From Paenibacillus sp. FSL K6-3182 (GTDB lineage: Bacteria; Bacillota; Bacilli; Paenibacillales; Paenibacillaceae), in contig NZ_CP150265.1 in NCBI RefSeq assembly GCF_037976325.1, forward strand, positions 6,947,501 to 7,011,500: a DNA stretch of 64,000 bases. Direction: 5' to 3'. Position 1 is the stretch's first letter, and each line of letters opens with the position of its first letter. Positions 47,495-56,745 of the stretch are shown here, one piece after another. The notes beneath the pieces are model-generated. The model saw nothing but the letters and a program-made list of their open reading frames with translations, was not told the origin of the DNA and did no database searches. A program made the translations under genes and the position numbers.

Positions 47495-48412
47495 CTACAC
47501 TTTCAAATACTTGCGTATCGAGATCGTGCTGCCCCAAATGCCGATTAATGTTCCGAGTACGATGAGCAGCGTGGCAGTCAGCATTCCTGACTCCTCTACC
47601 GTGACGAGCTTAATCATCATTAGTGATAATTCCATTTGCGTAAACTTCACAAGCTGTGAGTAACCTGCAAGCACAGCTACCGTTGTTATCACCGAGCTAA
47701 TAATTCCAATCAGTGCACCTTCAATGAAAAACGGCCAGCGAATAAAAGAATTCGTCGCGCCAACCAGCTTCATAATGCCAATTTCTCTGCGTCTTGCGAT
47801 AATGGTCATTTTGATCGTGTTCGAGATCAAGAACATTGCTGTTACGGATAGACCTACAACAACGACGATACCTATGTAACGCAAAGCATTCGTAATTTTG
47901 AAAAGAGTCTCGACCGTGCCTTGTCCATATTTGATTTTGGCAATCGGTATAAGTTCATCTGCTTTATTGATCGCATCGATCTGTTTTGCGGCATCCTCGA
48001 TCGATTGCGGCTCATAAACCTCTACCGTAAATGAATCCGGCAGCGGATTTTTTTCCTTCTCATAACCATCCAGCAAATCCTTGTTCTCATCACCTAGGTT
48101 TTTACGAAGCAGCTCTAGTCCCTCTGCTTTAGACACAAATGTTACTTGCTTTACCTCTGTTAAATTGCCGATTTTGTTCTGAAGCTCTGTTATCTTCGCT
48201 TTGTCTACATTTAGCTGTAGGAACACACGAATTTGCACTTGACTCTCGATCTGTGCCGCCATGGAATTGACGTTGAGTGCGAGCAATAAAAACACGCCAA
48301 GAATGAACAAGGATATAAATATCGAGCTTACTGAAGCAAACGACATCCAGCCATTTCTAATGATGTTTTTGGCGCCTTCTCGCAGATGACGGAGTATAGT
48401 TCTAAGCTTCAT
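47495..48412 (-). CDS. ftsX: Cell division protein FtsX
   Basis: FtsX is the membrane subunit of the FtsEX complex, which relays ATP hydrolysis to peptidoglycan hydrolases outside the cell. Of 305 residues, four membrane helices are visible (about 22-45, 170-195, 220-245 and 275-295). A large extracellular loop lies between the first two (about 50-165), followed by a FtsX core with ISNTIKMTIIARRREIGIMKLVGA. ATG at 48412 has AGGGGAG eight bases upstream and lies inside the last codons of ftsE (11-bp overlap), so the two are translationally coupled. A longer frame to 48466 runs across ftsE and is rejected. Confidence 0.96.
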   Translation of the reverse strand: MKLRTILRHLREGAKNIIRNGWMSFASVSSIFISLFILGVFLLLALNVNSMAAQIESQVQIRVFLQLNVDKAKITELQNKIGNLTEVKQVTFVSKAEGLELLRKNLGDENKDLLDGYEKEKNPLPDSFTVEVYEPQSIEDAAKQIDAINKADELIPIAKIKYGQGTVETLFKITNALRYIGIVVVVGLSVTAMFLISNTIKMTIIARRREIGIMKLVGATNSFIRWPFFIEGALIGIISSVITTVAVLAGYSQLVKFTQMELSLMMIKLVTVEESGMLTATLLIVLGTLIGIWGSTISIRKYLKV

Positions 48413-49088
48413 AGCCGTACTCCCCTCTAGCCTCGTCACGTACGATATTGCCGTTCTCGATTGCAATGACGCGCTTGCGTATGGAGTTAACGATATCTTT
48501 ATTGTGGGTAGCCATTACGATGGTTGCACCGCGGAAGTTGATTTCCTCAAGCAAGTTCATGATGCCAAGCGACGTTTCCGGGTCCAAGTTGCCTGTGGGC
48601 TCATCCGCTACGATAACAGATGGGTTATTTACAATCGCTCGTGCAATCGATACACGCTGCTGCTCACCGCCCGACAACTGTGCCGGCAGGCTTGCATGCT
48701 TATGCTTCAGTCCTACGAGCTCAAGCACTTCCATCGTTCGCCTCTTAATGACGCGGGTTGGGGCTTCTATAACCTCCATGGCAAATGCAACGTTTTCAAA
48801 TACGGTTAATTTGGGTAATAGTCTAAAGTCCTGAAAAATAACGCCAATATTTCGTCGAACAAATGGGATTTTTCGCGGCTTCAACTTTCCTATATTAAAT
48901 CCATTAACAGAAATCTGTCCTTTTGTCGGTACTTCCTCACGATAGATCAACTTCATAAATGTTGACTTACCTGCACCAGATGGTCCTACTAGATAAACAA
49001 ACTCGTTGCGATCTATACGAACAGAGACGCCTTTTAACGCATGCGTTCCGTCGGTGTACGTTTTCCATATGTCTTGCATCTCAATCAC
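48402..49088 (-). CDS. ftsE: Cell division ATP-binding protein FtsE
   Basis: FtsE is the cytoplasmic ABC ATPase partner of FtsX. Of 228 residues, Walker A is GPSGAGKST (about 36-44), the Q-loop region is VIFQDFRLLP, the signature is LSGGEQQR (about 139-146), Walker B is VIVADEPTG, and the switch His is in ATHNKD. The start is GTG at 49088, with AGGA nine bases upstream. The family length is about 225 residues. It heads the operon ftsE-ftsX-M23. The roughly 300 bp upstream, shared divergently with the VanW gene, shows a TATAAA box near 49099-49104 but no good -35. Confidence 0.97.
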   Translation of the reverse strand: MIEMQDIWKTYTDGTHALKGVSVRIDRNEFVYLVGPSGAGKSTFMKLIYREEVPTKGQISVNGFNIGKLKPRKIPFVRRNIGVIFQDFRLLPKLTVFENVAFAMEVIEAPTRVIKRRTMEVLELVGLKHKHASLPAQLSGGEQQRVSIARAIVNNPSVIVADEPTGNLDPETSLGIMNLLEEINFRGATIVMATHNKDIVNSIRKRVIAIENGNIVRDEARGEYGYEA

Positions 49089-49349
49089 ATTATCACATCC
49101 TGTTTATAGTCAGTACTACTATTTCGACAGTTTGTGCTGAATTCCTTCATAAGGAGCTCGCTTTCCTCATTTTTCACAAATCTCATAATCGAAGCAATTG
49201 TCGAATCAACCTCTTAATACGCATTAGACAAAATTGCAGAGTAAGCAGCATATACATATAAGACTGCTTTTTTAACATATAAGCATTTATAAGTTTGTTA
49301 GCTTATAAAGGGCTTATATTTCTCCGTCAAAACCGCTTCAGCGCCCTGA

Positions 49350-49368
49350 GGTCGCCGAAGGCGTTTTT
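49350..49368 (+). terminator. Short terminator-like hairpin just upstream of the VanW gene
   Basis: CGCC-GAA-GGCG followed by TTTTT (49353-49367) sits only about 15 bp before the ribosome site. The stem is just four to five bp, so it is at best an attenuator. Confidence 0.3.
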
Positions 49369-49387
49369 GCTTGACACGCAGAAAGGA

Positions 49388-50842
49388 GTGTTTCGTATCA
49401 TAAAACGTATCCATATTGGCATTATCATCGCAGCATCGCTGCTTCTTATTGCAGCAGTAGGTTGGGGCTTTATTTGGAATTATGCACAGCAAAAAACAGT
49501 TCCTGATGGGGTTGATGCCGGCGGCATCGCTGTTGGCGGCATGCAAGTGACAGATGCACTTAAGCTGCTTGAGGAATATGAGAGCTCGCTGCAGCAGCGT
49601 ACCATTACCATCCATGCCGCTGCTAATGCTGGCGACAGCAAGCAGTGGACCGTAAACGAGCTTGGGTATAAAGCGGAATTCAAAACCATTCGCGAGGCAT
49701 TATTGAAGCTGGACGAAGGTGAAATATGGGATCGTGCCGTTTACCGCTATCAGTTCCCCAATCAATATGAGCTCTCGCAAGCTTGGAATTCAGACGCCTT
49801 TGATGCCGCACTCCGCAAGCAGTGGAGCTGGATTGAAAAGAGTGCTACCAAAAATGCTGTCCGAAGGATCACAGATACCGACCAAGTCATCTACGAACCG
49901 CATGTCGATGCTTTTCGCTTGGATACTGGAAAGCTTACCGATCAGGTAAATGATTGGGTTATCATAAAAAGGGAGAAGATCGGAGCACCTGTTGAGAAGA
50001 CTTTTGAAGCTGAGCTGCCAATTACCGTCATTCATCCGGAAGTGACACTTGAGAAATTGAAGGATGAAGGCATTGAACGAAAAATCATATCATTTTCCAC
50101 TGATTTCAGGACGAGCGCAGAAGGACGTGCCCATAACGTGACTGTAACGGCAGAAACGCTCAATGATTGGGTGCTTGCGCCAGATGAAATATTTGATTAT
50201 GACAAGCTCATTACGAGAGCAGAGGAATTATATGAGTATCGCGAGGCGCCCGTTATTTTAAACGGCAAGCTTGTTCCAGGTATCGGCGGCGGTATTTGCC
50301 AAGTCTCAAGTACACTTTATAACGCTATTCTTCGAGCAGGGCTAGAAATTGTTGAACGGCGCAATCACTCTTTGCCGGTTGCTTATTTGCCTATTGGCCA
50401 AGATGCTACTTATGCAGGTGGTGCGATTAACTTTCGTTTCAAAAATACAACGGGCAAATATCTCATCATTCGCACCTCAGTAGATGATCGCAAACTGACG
50501 ATCAAGCTGTTCGGTACGATGAAAGAAAACGAAAAATATGATATCGAATCGGTAACGCTCAAAACGATTGCCCCTGCCATTCAGGAGAAAACAAATTCTC
50601 GCCTATCGCCAGGCCAGAAGGTTACTGTGGAATCAGGAAAACAAGGTTATGTGGTAGAAACATACCGTACGTTTACGCGTGACGGCAAGGTTATCTCCCG
50701 TGACCGATTGTCGCGCGATACGTACAAGGCTCAGCCAACCATCATCGAGGTTGGTCCAATGAAAGGCGGCAAGGGGCCGTCGGCAACACCGACTCCGCCA
50801 CAGCAAACGACAGAGCCGCTGCTTGAGGACGGCGTTTTTTAG
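49388..50842 (+). CDS. VanW-family protein with G5 domain
   Basis: The protein has about 484 residues. An N-terminal membrane anchor is followed by a peptidoglycan-binding-4-like region (about 40-250), the VanW domain (about 260-390, GIGGGICQVSSTLYNA then RRNHSLPVAYLP), a G5 domain (about 405-455, YVVETYRTFTRDGKVISRD) and a Pro/Thr tail. The role of VanW is unsettled; wall association is inferred. The start is a puzzle. GAAAGGAG (49381-49388) overlaps GTG at 49388, too close to use it. At normal spacing lie ATC (49397, 8 nt) and ATA (49400, 11 nt) in frame, and ATA would give a natural N-terminus KRIHIGIII. The frame stays open upstream to 49295 without a ribosome site. Confidence 0.85.
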   Translation: MFRIIKRIHIGIIIAASLLLIAAVGWGFIWNYAQQKTVPDGVDAGGIAVGGMQVTDALKLLEEYESSLQQRTITIHAAANAGDSKQWTVNELGYKAEFKTIREALLKLDEGEIWDRAVYRYQFPNQYELSQAWNSDAFDAALRKQWSWIEKSATKNAVRRITDTDQVIYEPHVDAFRLDTGKLTDQVNDWVIIKREKIGAPVEKTFEAELPITVIHPEVTLEKLKDEGIERKIISFSTDFRTSAEGRAHNVTVTAETLNDWVLAPDEIFDYDKLITRAEELYEYREAPVILNGKLVPGIGGGICQVSSTLYNAILRAGLEIVERRNHSLPVAYLPIGQDATYAGGAINFRFKNTTGKYLIIRTSVDDRKLTIKLFGTMKENEKYDIESVTLKTIAPAIQEKTNSRLSPGQKVTVESGKQGYVVETYRTFTRDGKVISRDRLSRDTYKAQPTIIEVGPMKGGKGPSATPTPPQQTTEPLLEDGVF

Positions 50843-50884
50843 GAGAACGGTGCAAGCAAAGTGCGGGCTGTTAACGAATATAGC

Positions 50885-50936
50885 AAAAAAAGCAGTTCAG
50901 ATCGCTGCCTCCAAGGCAACGCTGAACTGCTTTTTA
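50885..50936. terminator. Bidirectional terminator between VanW gene and argH
   Basis: AAGCAGTTCAG pairs with CTGAACTGCTT. An inner stem (TGCCT/AAGGCA) adds to it, and A- and T-runs flank both sides. Confidence 0.88.
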
Positions 50937-50972
50937 TTTTATAAACCTAATTTCGCTAAAGAGCGAACTCCA

Positions 50973-52388
50973 TTATCTGCTGCGTTCAAGATACTCAGTC
51001 ACCCAAGCTGCAGTTTGCTCAAGAGCCACCTCTGCGCGACCAATCGCATCTTGCACTTGTGTTTTTGCTGTGCCGCCATAAACGTTACGAGCATTAACAA
51101 CCTGTTCTGGTTGAAGCACGGCATAAATGCGATCATCGAACAATGATGAGAACTTTTTGAACTCTTCCAGCGTCAGGTCTAGCAAGTATTTGTTTTGCTC
51201 GATGCAATACAATACCGTTTTGCCGATAACCTCATGCGCTTGGCGGAAAGGCAAGCCTTTGCCAACAAGGAAGTCTGCAATATCTGTTGCGTTCGAGAAG
51301 TCCTGGTTAACGGCTTGACGCATCCGTTCCTTGTTCACCTTCATCGTTGCGATCATTGGAGCGAACAGCTGAAGCGCGCCTTGCAGCGTCTTCACCGTAT
51401 CGAACATGCCTTCTTTGTCTTCCTGCATGTCTTTGTTGTAAGCAAGAGGCAGTGACTTAAGAACCGTCAACAAGCCAACAAGATCTCCGTAAACGCGTCC
51501 CGTTTTACCGCGAACAAGCTCGGGTACGTCTGGGTTTTTCTTTTGCGGCATAATGCTGCTGCCTGTGCAGAATGCATCGTCCAGCTCAACAAAGTGGAAT
51601 TCCGTGCTCGACCAAAGGATGAGCTCCTCGCTAAGGCGCGAAAGATGCATCATGATGATCGATGCGTCCGCAAGAAACTCAACAATAAAGTCACGGTCGC
51701 TTACCGCATCCAAGCTGTTCTCATAAACGCGGTCAAACTTAAGCTGGCTCGCCACATAATGGCGATCGATTGGGAAGGTTGTCCCTGCCAAAGCGCCTGC
51801 TCCAAGTGGAAGTACATTGATGCGCTTGTAGCTGTCCTGCAAACGCTCAATATCGCGTCCAAACATCGATACGTAAGCCATCAAATGATGTGCAAACAGG
51901 ATCGGCTGCGCACGCTGCAAATGCGTGTAACCAGGTACAATGGTATCAATGTTAGCTTTTGCTTGCTCGATAAGTGCAGATTGAAGCTTATAAAGCATAT
52001 CCACGAACTCGACAACGCGCTTGCGAAGCCATAAATGCATATCCGTCGCCACTTGATCGTTCCGGCTGCGTCCTGTATGCAGCTTGCCGCCTACAGAGCC
52101 AACATCGTCGATTAGCGTCTTTTCGATATTCATATGGATATCTTCGTCTCCGATTGAGAACTCGATATCATCACGTTTGATGCGTTGAAGGACGCGGTGC
52201 AGCCCGTCCTTAATCTTCTCAACGTCGTCCAGCGGAAGAATACCTTGCTTGCCCAGCATCGTTACATGCGCCAGACTGCCTTGAATATCCTCTTCAGCGA
52301 GTTCCTTGTCGAACATGATTGATGCTGTGTATTCCTCTACCAATTGGTCCGTTTTTTTTGTAAAACGACCGCCCCATAATTTACTCAC
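50973..52388 (-). CDS. argH: Argininosuccinate lyase ArgH
   Basis: ArgH splits argininosuccinate into arginine and fumarate, the last step of arginine synthesis. The 471-residue protein has the fumarase/aspartase superfamily signature [12 protein letters not shown] (about 280-291), with the catalytic serine loop, and [12 protein letters not shown] (about 105-116) near the N-terminus. The start is GTG at 52388; AAGGGAGTG lies 11-14 bases upstream, a little far. It is the last gene of the arginine operon, 26 bp after argG, and ends at the bidirectional terminator shared with the VanW gene. Confidence 0.98.
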   Translation of the reverse strand: MSKLWGGRFTKKTDQLVEEYTASIMFDKELAEEDIQGSLAHVTMLGKQGILPLDDVEKIKDGLHRVLQRIKRDDIEFSIGDEDIHMNIEKTLIDDVGSVGGKLHTGRSRNDQVATDMHLWLRKRVVEFVDMLYKLQSALIEQAKANIDTIVPGYTHLQRAQPILFAHHLMAYVSMFGRDIERLQDSYKRINVLPLGAGALAGTTFPIDRHYVASQLKFDRVYENSLDAVSDRDFIVEFLADASIIMMHLSRLSEELILWSSTEFHFVELDDAFCTGSSIMPQKKNPDVPELVRGKTGRVYGDLVGLLTVLKSLPLAYNKDMQEDKEGMFDTVKTLQGALQLFAPMIATMKVNKERMRQAVNQDFSNATDIADFLVGKGLPFRQAHEVIGKTVLYCIEQNKYLLDLTLEEFKKFSSLFDDRIYAVLQPEQVVNARNVYGGTAKTQVQDAIGRAEVALEQTAAWVTEYLERSR

Positions 52389-52414
52389 TGGTTCGTAACA
52401 CTCCCTTGTAAACC

Positions 52415-53644
52415 TTATTTATTGCTAACTGCCGACGATACTTTTAGACGCAATGCGTTCAGACGGATGAAGCCAGTCGCATCCCCTTGATCGTATGCTT
52501 GTGAAGGATCAGCTTCCATCGTTGCAATATCAGGGTTGTACAAGCTCACTGGGCTTTGTACGCCTGCTCCGATAACATTTCCTTTGTACAGCTTCAAGCG
52601 AACAACGCCGCTCACATTTTTTTGCGATTCTGTCACAAGTGCTTGCAAAGCAAGACGCTCCGGCGCGAACCAGAAGCCGTTGTATACGAGCTGGCTATAT
52701 TTTGCAATCAACGAATCACGAAGATGCATAACCTCGCGGTCCATTGTTAATGATTCCATTTTGCGGTGAGCTGTGAACAAGATTGTGCCGCCCGGTGTTT
52801 CGTACACGCCGCGGCTCTTCATGCCGACGAAACGGTTCTCAACCATATCAACGCGTCCGATGCCGTGCTTGCCGCCAAGCTCATTCAGCGTATCCATAAT
52901 TTCTAGCGGGCTAAGCTCTTTGCCGTTAATAGCTGTGCAATTGCCCTCTGCAAAAGTAAGCTCAACATATTCTGCTTTATCCGGCGCGTTCTCAGGAGAT
53001 ACGCTTAGTACATACATGCTTTCGTTTTCTTCAGAGCTAGGATCGAACCAAGGATCTTCCAGCATGCCGCTCTCGAAGCTGATATGCAGCAGGTTGCGGT
53101 CTGTCGAATAAGGCTTCGCAGCAGACGCTGTAACTGGAATGTTGTGTTTCTCTGCATAAGCGATCATTTCCGCACGACCCGGGAATTCTTCACGGAATGC
53201 TTCAAGGCGCCATGGCGCGATAACGCCGATCTCAGGAGCTAGTGCAGCAGCAGTCAGCTCAAAACGAACCTGATCGTTGCCTTTGCCTGTAGCGCCGTGT
53301 GCGATATAAGCTGCGCCTTCTGCGCGAGCGATATCAACCATACGCTTAGCGATAAGCGGACGGGCAATAGAAGTACCGAGCAAATATTGACCTTCATAAA
53401 GCGTTCCTGCTTGGAACATCGGGTAGATGAAGTCTTTGGCAAATTCATCGCGAAGATCGTCGATGTACACTTTAGAAGCGCCCGTTGCCAGTGCTTTTGC
53501 TTCCAAGCCGTCCAGCTCATCCTTTTGACCGATATCTGCTGTAAATGCGATGATTTCTGCGTCATAAGTTTCTTTCAACCATTTGAGGATAACCGAAGTA
53601 TCCAAGCCTCCGGAGTAGGCGAGTACGATTTTTTCTTTTGCCAT
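52415..53644 (-). CDS. argG: Argininosuccinate synthase ArgG
   Basis: ArgG condenses citrulline and aspartate using ATP. The 409-residue protein has the PP-loop ATP site AYSGGLDTS (about 9-17), then [18 protein letters not shown] (about 118-130) and further substrate-contact segments. It starts at ATG 53644; AAGGGAAG lies rather far upstream. The 51-bp gap from argF holds TATGAATTTATTCGAAG, which faintly resembles half of an ArgR box and could mark an internal control site or weak promoter. argH follows. Confidence 0.98.
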   Translation of the reverse strand: MAKEKIVLAYSGGLDTSVILKWLKETYDAEIIAFTADIGQKDELDGLEAKALATGASKVYIDDLRDEFAKDFIYPMFQAGTLYEGQYLLGTSIARPLIAKRMVDIARAEGAAYIAHGATGKGNDQVRFELTAAALAPEIGVIAPWRLEAFREEFPGRAEMIAYAEKHNIPVTASAAKPYSTDRNLLHISFESGMLEDPWFDPSSEENESMYVLSVSPENAPDKAEYVELTFAEGNCTAINGKELSPLEIMDTLNELGGKHGIGRVDMVENRFVGMKSRGVYETPGGTILFTAHRKMESLTMDREVMHLRDSLIAKYSQLVYNGFWFAPERLALQALVTESQKNVSGVVRLKLYKGNVIGAGVQSPVSLYNPDIATMEADPSQAYDQGDATGFIRLNALRLKVSSAVSNK

Positions 53645-53695
53645 AGTATTGTTTTACTTCCCTTCGAATAAATTCATATATTTATAGCTTTTAAG

Positions 53696-54655
53696 CTAGG
53701 ACATAATTGCTGCCATAATCGCTTTTTGTGCATGAAGACGGTTCTCTGCCTGGTCGAAAATAATCGAACGATCGCCGTCGATTACGCCTTCGCTCACTTC
53801 TTCGCCGCGGTGTGCAGGCAAGCAGTGCATGAAGAGATAGTCTTTCTTCGCATATTTTGTAATCGCCTCATTGACCTGATACGCCGCAAAAGCAATCTCG
53901 CGTTCCTTCTGCTCTGCTTCTTGACCCATGCTCGCCCACACATCTGTGTACACGATATCAGCGTCAGCAATAGCTTCCTTCGGATCGCGGCAAATGTGAA
54001 TTTGCGAGCCTGTTTCAGCAGCATGATCCTTCGTTTGTTGAATAATATCTGCATCCGGCTCGTAACCCTCAGGAGTCGCAACAGACATATGAAGGCCAAG
54101 CTTCGCAGCGCCCATCAACAGGGAATGAGTCATATTGTTGCCATCGCCGATATAGGCAATTTTCAAGCCTTCCAAACGACCCTTTTGCTCAAGAATGGTT
54201 TGGTAATCCGCAAGCGCTTGGCATGGATGTGAAAGATCCGTCAAACCGTTAATAACCGGAATCGTCGCTCCACGAGCAAGCTCAACCACTTTGCGATGCG
54301 CAAATGTACGAATCATAATACCATCTAGATAACGGGACAACGTTTGGGCTGTATCCCAAATCGTTTCGCCGCGACCGATTTGCAGGTCATTTCCACTCAG
54401 GAATAGACCTTGACCGCCAAGCTGGTACATCCCAACTTCGAACGAAACGCGCGTACGTGTAGACGATTTTTCAAAGATCATGCCAAGCGTCTTACCTTTT
54501 AGAATGTGGTGAGTTTCGCCTGCTTTTTGTTTTTGCTTCAAATCAATCGCTAGGTCGATCAAGTAACGAATTTCCTCTGGCTTAAAATCAACCAGCATGA
54601 GAAAGTCGCGCCCCTTCAAGCTTTGCGCCAAATCCTCGTTTACTATTCCCTGCAT
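53696..54655 (-). CDS. argF: Ornithine carbamoyltransferase ArgF
   Basis: ArgF makes citrulline from ornithine and carbamoyl phosphate. The 319-residue protein carries the carbamoyl-phosphate motif SSTRTR (about 64-69), HPCQALAD (about 143-150) and the ornithine-side HCLPAHRG (about 279-286). The start is ATG at 54655 with GAAGGAGGG seven bases upstream, giving the usual family length. A frame reaching 54694 overlaps the argD stop codon and is rejected. It sits between argD and argG. Because the cluster is biosynthetic (argCJBD upstream, argGH downstream), the anabolic role is preferred over catabolic ArcB. Confidence 0.97.
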   Translation of the reverse strand: MQGIVNEDLAQSLKGRDFLMLVDFKPEEIRYLIDLAIDLKQKQKAGETHHILKGKTLGMIFEKSSTRTRVSFEVGMYQLGGQGLFLSGNDLQIGRGETIWDTAQTLSRYLDGIMIRTFAHRKVVELARGATIPVINGLTDLSHPCQALADYQTILEQKGRLEGLKIAYIGDGNNMTHSLLMGAAKLGLHMSVATPEGYEPDADIIQQTKDHAAETGSQIHICRDPKEAIADADIVYTDVWASMGQEAEQKEREIAFAAYQVNEAITKYAKKDYLFMHCLPAHRGEEVSEGVIDGDRSIIFDQAENRLHAQKAIMAAIMS

Positions 54656-54694
54656 GGTAGAGCCCTCCTTCAGCTTAAAACAATGTTCTAGCAT

Positions 54695-55903
54695 TTATGA
54701 TTTAACGACTGGTCGCTTCGCTTCCAATAGTTCGACTAATAACGCAACAGAAATATCTATTTCTTCATCCGTAACGAGTAAATTAGGCAATAGGCGGATG
54801 ACATTTGGTCCTGCCGAAATCGCGATCAGGCCACGTGTCTGAGCCTCGTTCAAAATATCAGCAATGGGTTCCGCGCATGCAATTCCTACTAGCAGGCCAA
54901 GTCCACGAACCTCATGAACAAATTCATTTCCCGCAAGCTTCTCGCGAAGCTGCGAAATGAGATATTCACCCTTTTGCGCTGCGCGCTCCGATAAATTGTC
55001 ACCAACAATTGTCTCTAGAGTTGCCTTTACAACTGCTGTTGCAATCGGCGTTCCACCGAATGTTGAGCCATGGCTGCCTGCCGTAAAGCCTTCACGAAGC
55101 TTTTCCTTTGCTGCCATCGCGCCAACAGGAAACCCGCTTCCAAGACCTTTCGCCATCGTGAAAATATCAGGCTCAATGCCGTAATGCTCATATGCGAACA
55201 GCTTGCCTGTACGTCCCATTCCTGTTTGAATCTCATCCACAATAAGAAGGATGCCTTGCTTCTCGCATAACGCGACAAGCTCCTTCATATAGTCTGGATC
55301 AACCGGATAAATACCGCCCTCCGCTTGCACCATCTCCAGCATGACCGCTGCTGTCTGATCAGACACAGCCGCTTCAAGCGCAGCAAGGTCGTTCAGCGGG
55401 ATGGTTTTGAAGCCAGCCAGCAGCGGCGCAAAACCTTCCTTCACCTTATCCTGGCCAGTTGCCGTAAGCGTAGCTAGCGTACGTCCATGAAACGATTGCT
55501 CAAAAGTAATAATTTCGAACCGACCATTGTTCAGTACCTTCTGATTGTAACGGCGTGCAAGCTTGATAGCCGCTTCGTTAGCTTCAGCACCCGAGTTGCA
55601 GAAAAATACAGCATCCGCGCAGCTATTGTCGGTAATGAGCTTGCCTGCATCCGCTTGGTTCGGAATATGGAACAGATTTGATACATGCCACAATTCATCG
55701 AGCTGTTTAACAAGCGCCGCTTTGATTTGTTTAGGAGCATGCCCTAGATTTGTAACGGCAATACCGCTCATAAAATCAAGATATTTATTTCCTTTATCAT
55801 CCCATAACCAGCTGCCTTCACCTTTTACCAATGCCATTGGATATCTTGCATAGGTTGGAAAAAGAGATTGGTCAGCTGTAGCTGTTGCATTCGTTTCACT
55901 CAT
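54695..55903 (-). CDS. argD: Acetylornithine aminotransferase ArgD
   Basis: ArgD is a PLP enzyme of fold type I, class III aminotransferases. It converts N-acetylglutamate semialdehyde to N-acetylornithine. The 402-residue protein shows the cofactor-phosphate region FCNSGAEANEAA (about 101-112), Asp in IVDEIQTGMGRTG (about 221-233) and the Schiff-base lysine K252 (AKGLGSGFP). ATG at 55903 is five bp after the argB stop, with AAGG close by and GGGCGGG further up, so translation is probably coupled. It lies fourth in the arginine operon. Confidence 0.96.
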   Translation of the reverse strand: MSETNATATADQSLFPTYARYPMALVKGEGSWLWDDKGNKYLDFMSGIAVTNLGHAPKQIKAALVKQLDELWHVSNLFHIPNQADAGKLITDNSCADAVFFCNSGAEANEAAIKLARRYNQKVLNNGRFEIITFEQSFHGRTLATLTATGQDKVKEGFAPLLAGFKTIPLNDLAALEAAVSDQTAAVMLEMVQAEGGIYPVDPDYMKELVALCEKQGILLIVDEIQTGMGRTGKLFAYEHYGIEPDIFTMAKGLGSGFPVGAMAAKEKLREGFTAGSHGSTFGGTPIATAVVKATLETIVGDNLSERAAQKGEYLISQLREKLAGNEFVHEVRGLGLLVGIACAEPIADILNEAQTRGLIAISAGPNVIRLLPNLLVTDEEIDISVALLVELLEAKRPVVKS

Positions 55904-55908
55904 CGACC

Positions 55909-56715
55909 TTACACCCGCCCTTCATGGATTTGAACAATTCGTGTACCAACGCCGCCTTCGCGTACCGCTCTCGTCAGCACCCCTGGCTCCTCGCCGCTTA
56001 CGATCACAACTTCACGCACACGTCCTTGAATGCACTGAATGGCTGCGCGAACTTTTGGAATCATGCCGCCGTAAATCTCACCGCTCGTTATCATCTCTTC
56101 GATCTCAGCAACGGAGACAACAGGAAGCACCTGCTTCTGTCCATCTACTGTTTTGAGAATGCCTGGCACATCCGTTACAACGATCATTCGCTCTACTCCG
56201 AGATGGGACGCAACAGCGCCTGCAGCCGTATCCGCATTAATGTTGTAGCGCTGCCCTTGATCATCAATACCGATAGGTGCAATAACCGGAATGTAACCCA
56301 TGCCCATGACACCTTCAATAATCTCAGCATTTACATCGGTTACATCGCCAACAAAACCAATCTCGGCAGCATTCGCAACTGGCTGCGCTTGAATGAGCTT
56401 GCCGTCCACCCCGGATAGTCCCAGTGCCTTCGCGCCGTTGATTTGAATTTTACGCACAATTTCTTTATTGATACGTCCTGCTAGCACCATCTCAACGACG
56501 TCAAGCACAGCATCGTTCGTTACACGCAGACCGTTAACAAATCCCGTCTCGATTCCCAGCTTGCCAAGCGTTTCCGATATCGCTGGGCCACCGCCGTGTA
56601 CGATGACCGGAAGAACGCCAGAGAGCTGAAGCTCCCGCAACTCGTCAAAAAAGCTGTTAGGAAGCGCCGCTAGCGTACTGCCTCCGCATTTCATTACAAA
56701 TCGTTGCTCCGTCAC
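55909..56715 (-). CDS. argB: Acetylglutamate kinase ArgB
   Basis: ArgB phosphorylates N-acetylglutamate. The 268-residue protein is an amino-acid-kinase-fold enzyme: KCGGST at the N-terminus, VIVHGGGPAISE (substrate loop), GLRVTND, YNINADTAAGAVA, and GGMIPKVRAA near the C-terminus. The start is taken as GTG at 56715, because GGAGGG lies nine bases upstream. The ATG at 56736 would place that ribosome site inside the coding sequence and has none of its own. The short N-terminus points to the form common in Bacillus, which lacks the extra arginine-sensing helix of some ArgB proteins. Confidence 0.95.
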   Translation of the reverse strand: MTEQRFVMKCGGSTLAALPNSFFDELRELQLSGVLPVIVHGGGPAISETLGKLGIETGFVNGLRVTNDAVLDVVEMVLAGRINKEIVRKIQINGAKALGLSGVDGKLIQAQPVANAAEIGFVGDVTDVNAEIIEGVMGMGYIPVIAPIGIDDQGQRYNINADTAAGAVASHLGVERMIVVTDVPGILKTVDGQKQVLPVVSVAEIEEMITSGEIYGGMIPKVRAAIQCIQGRVREVVIVSGEEPGVLTRAVREGGVGTRIVQIHEGRV

Positions 56716-56745
56716 TGTTCCATACCCTCCAAGCATCTACTTTGC

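Noticed and set aside
49370..49400. Perfect TTGACA as -35 box of the VanW gene promoter
   Set aside because: A start from it would lie inside the coding region, after the ribosome site; probably chance.
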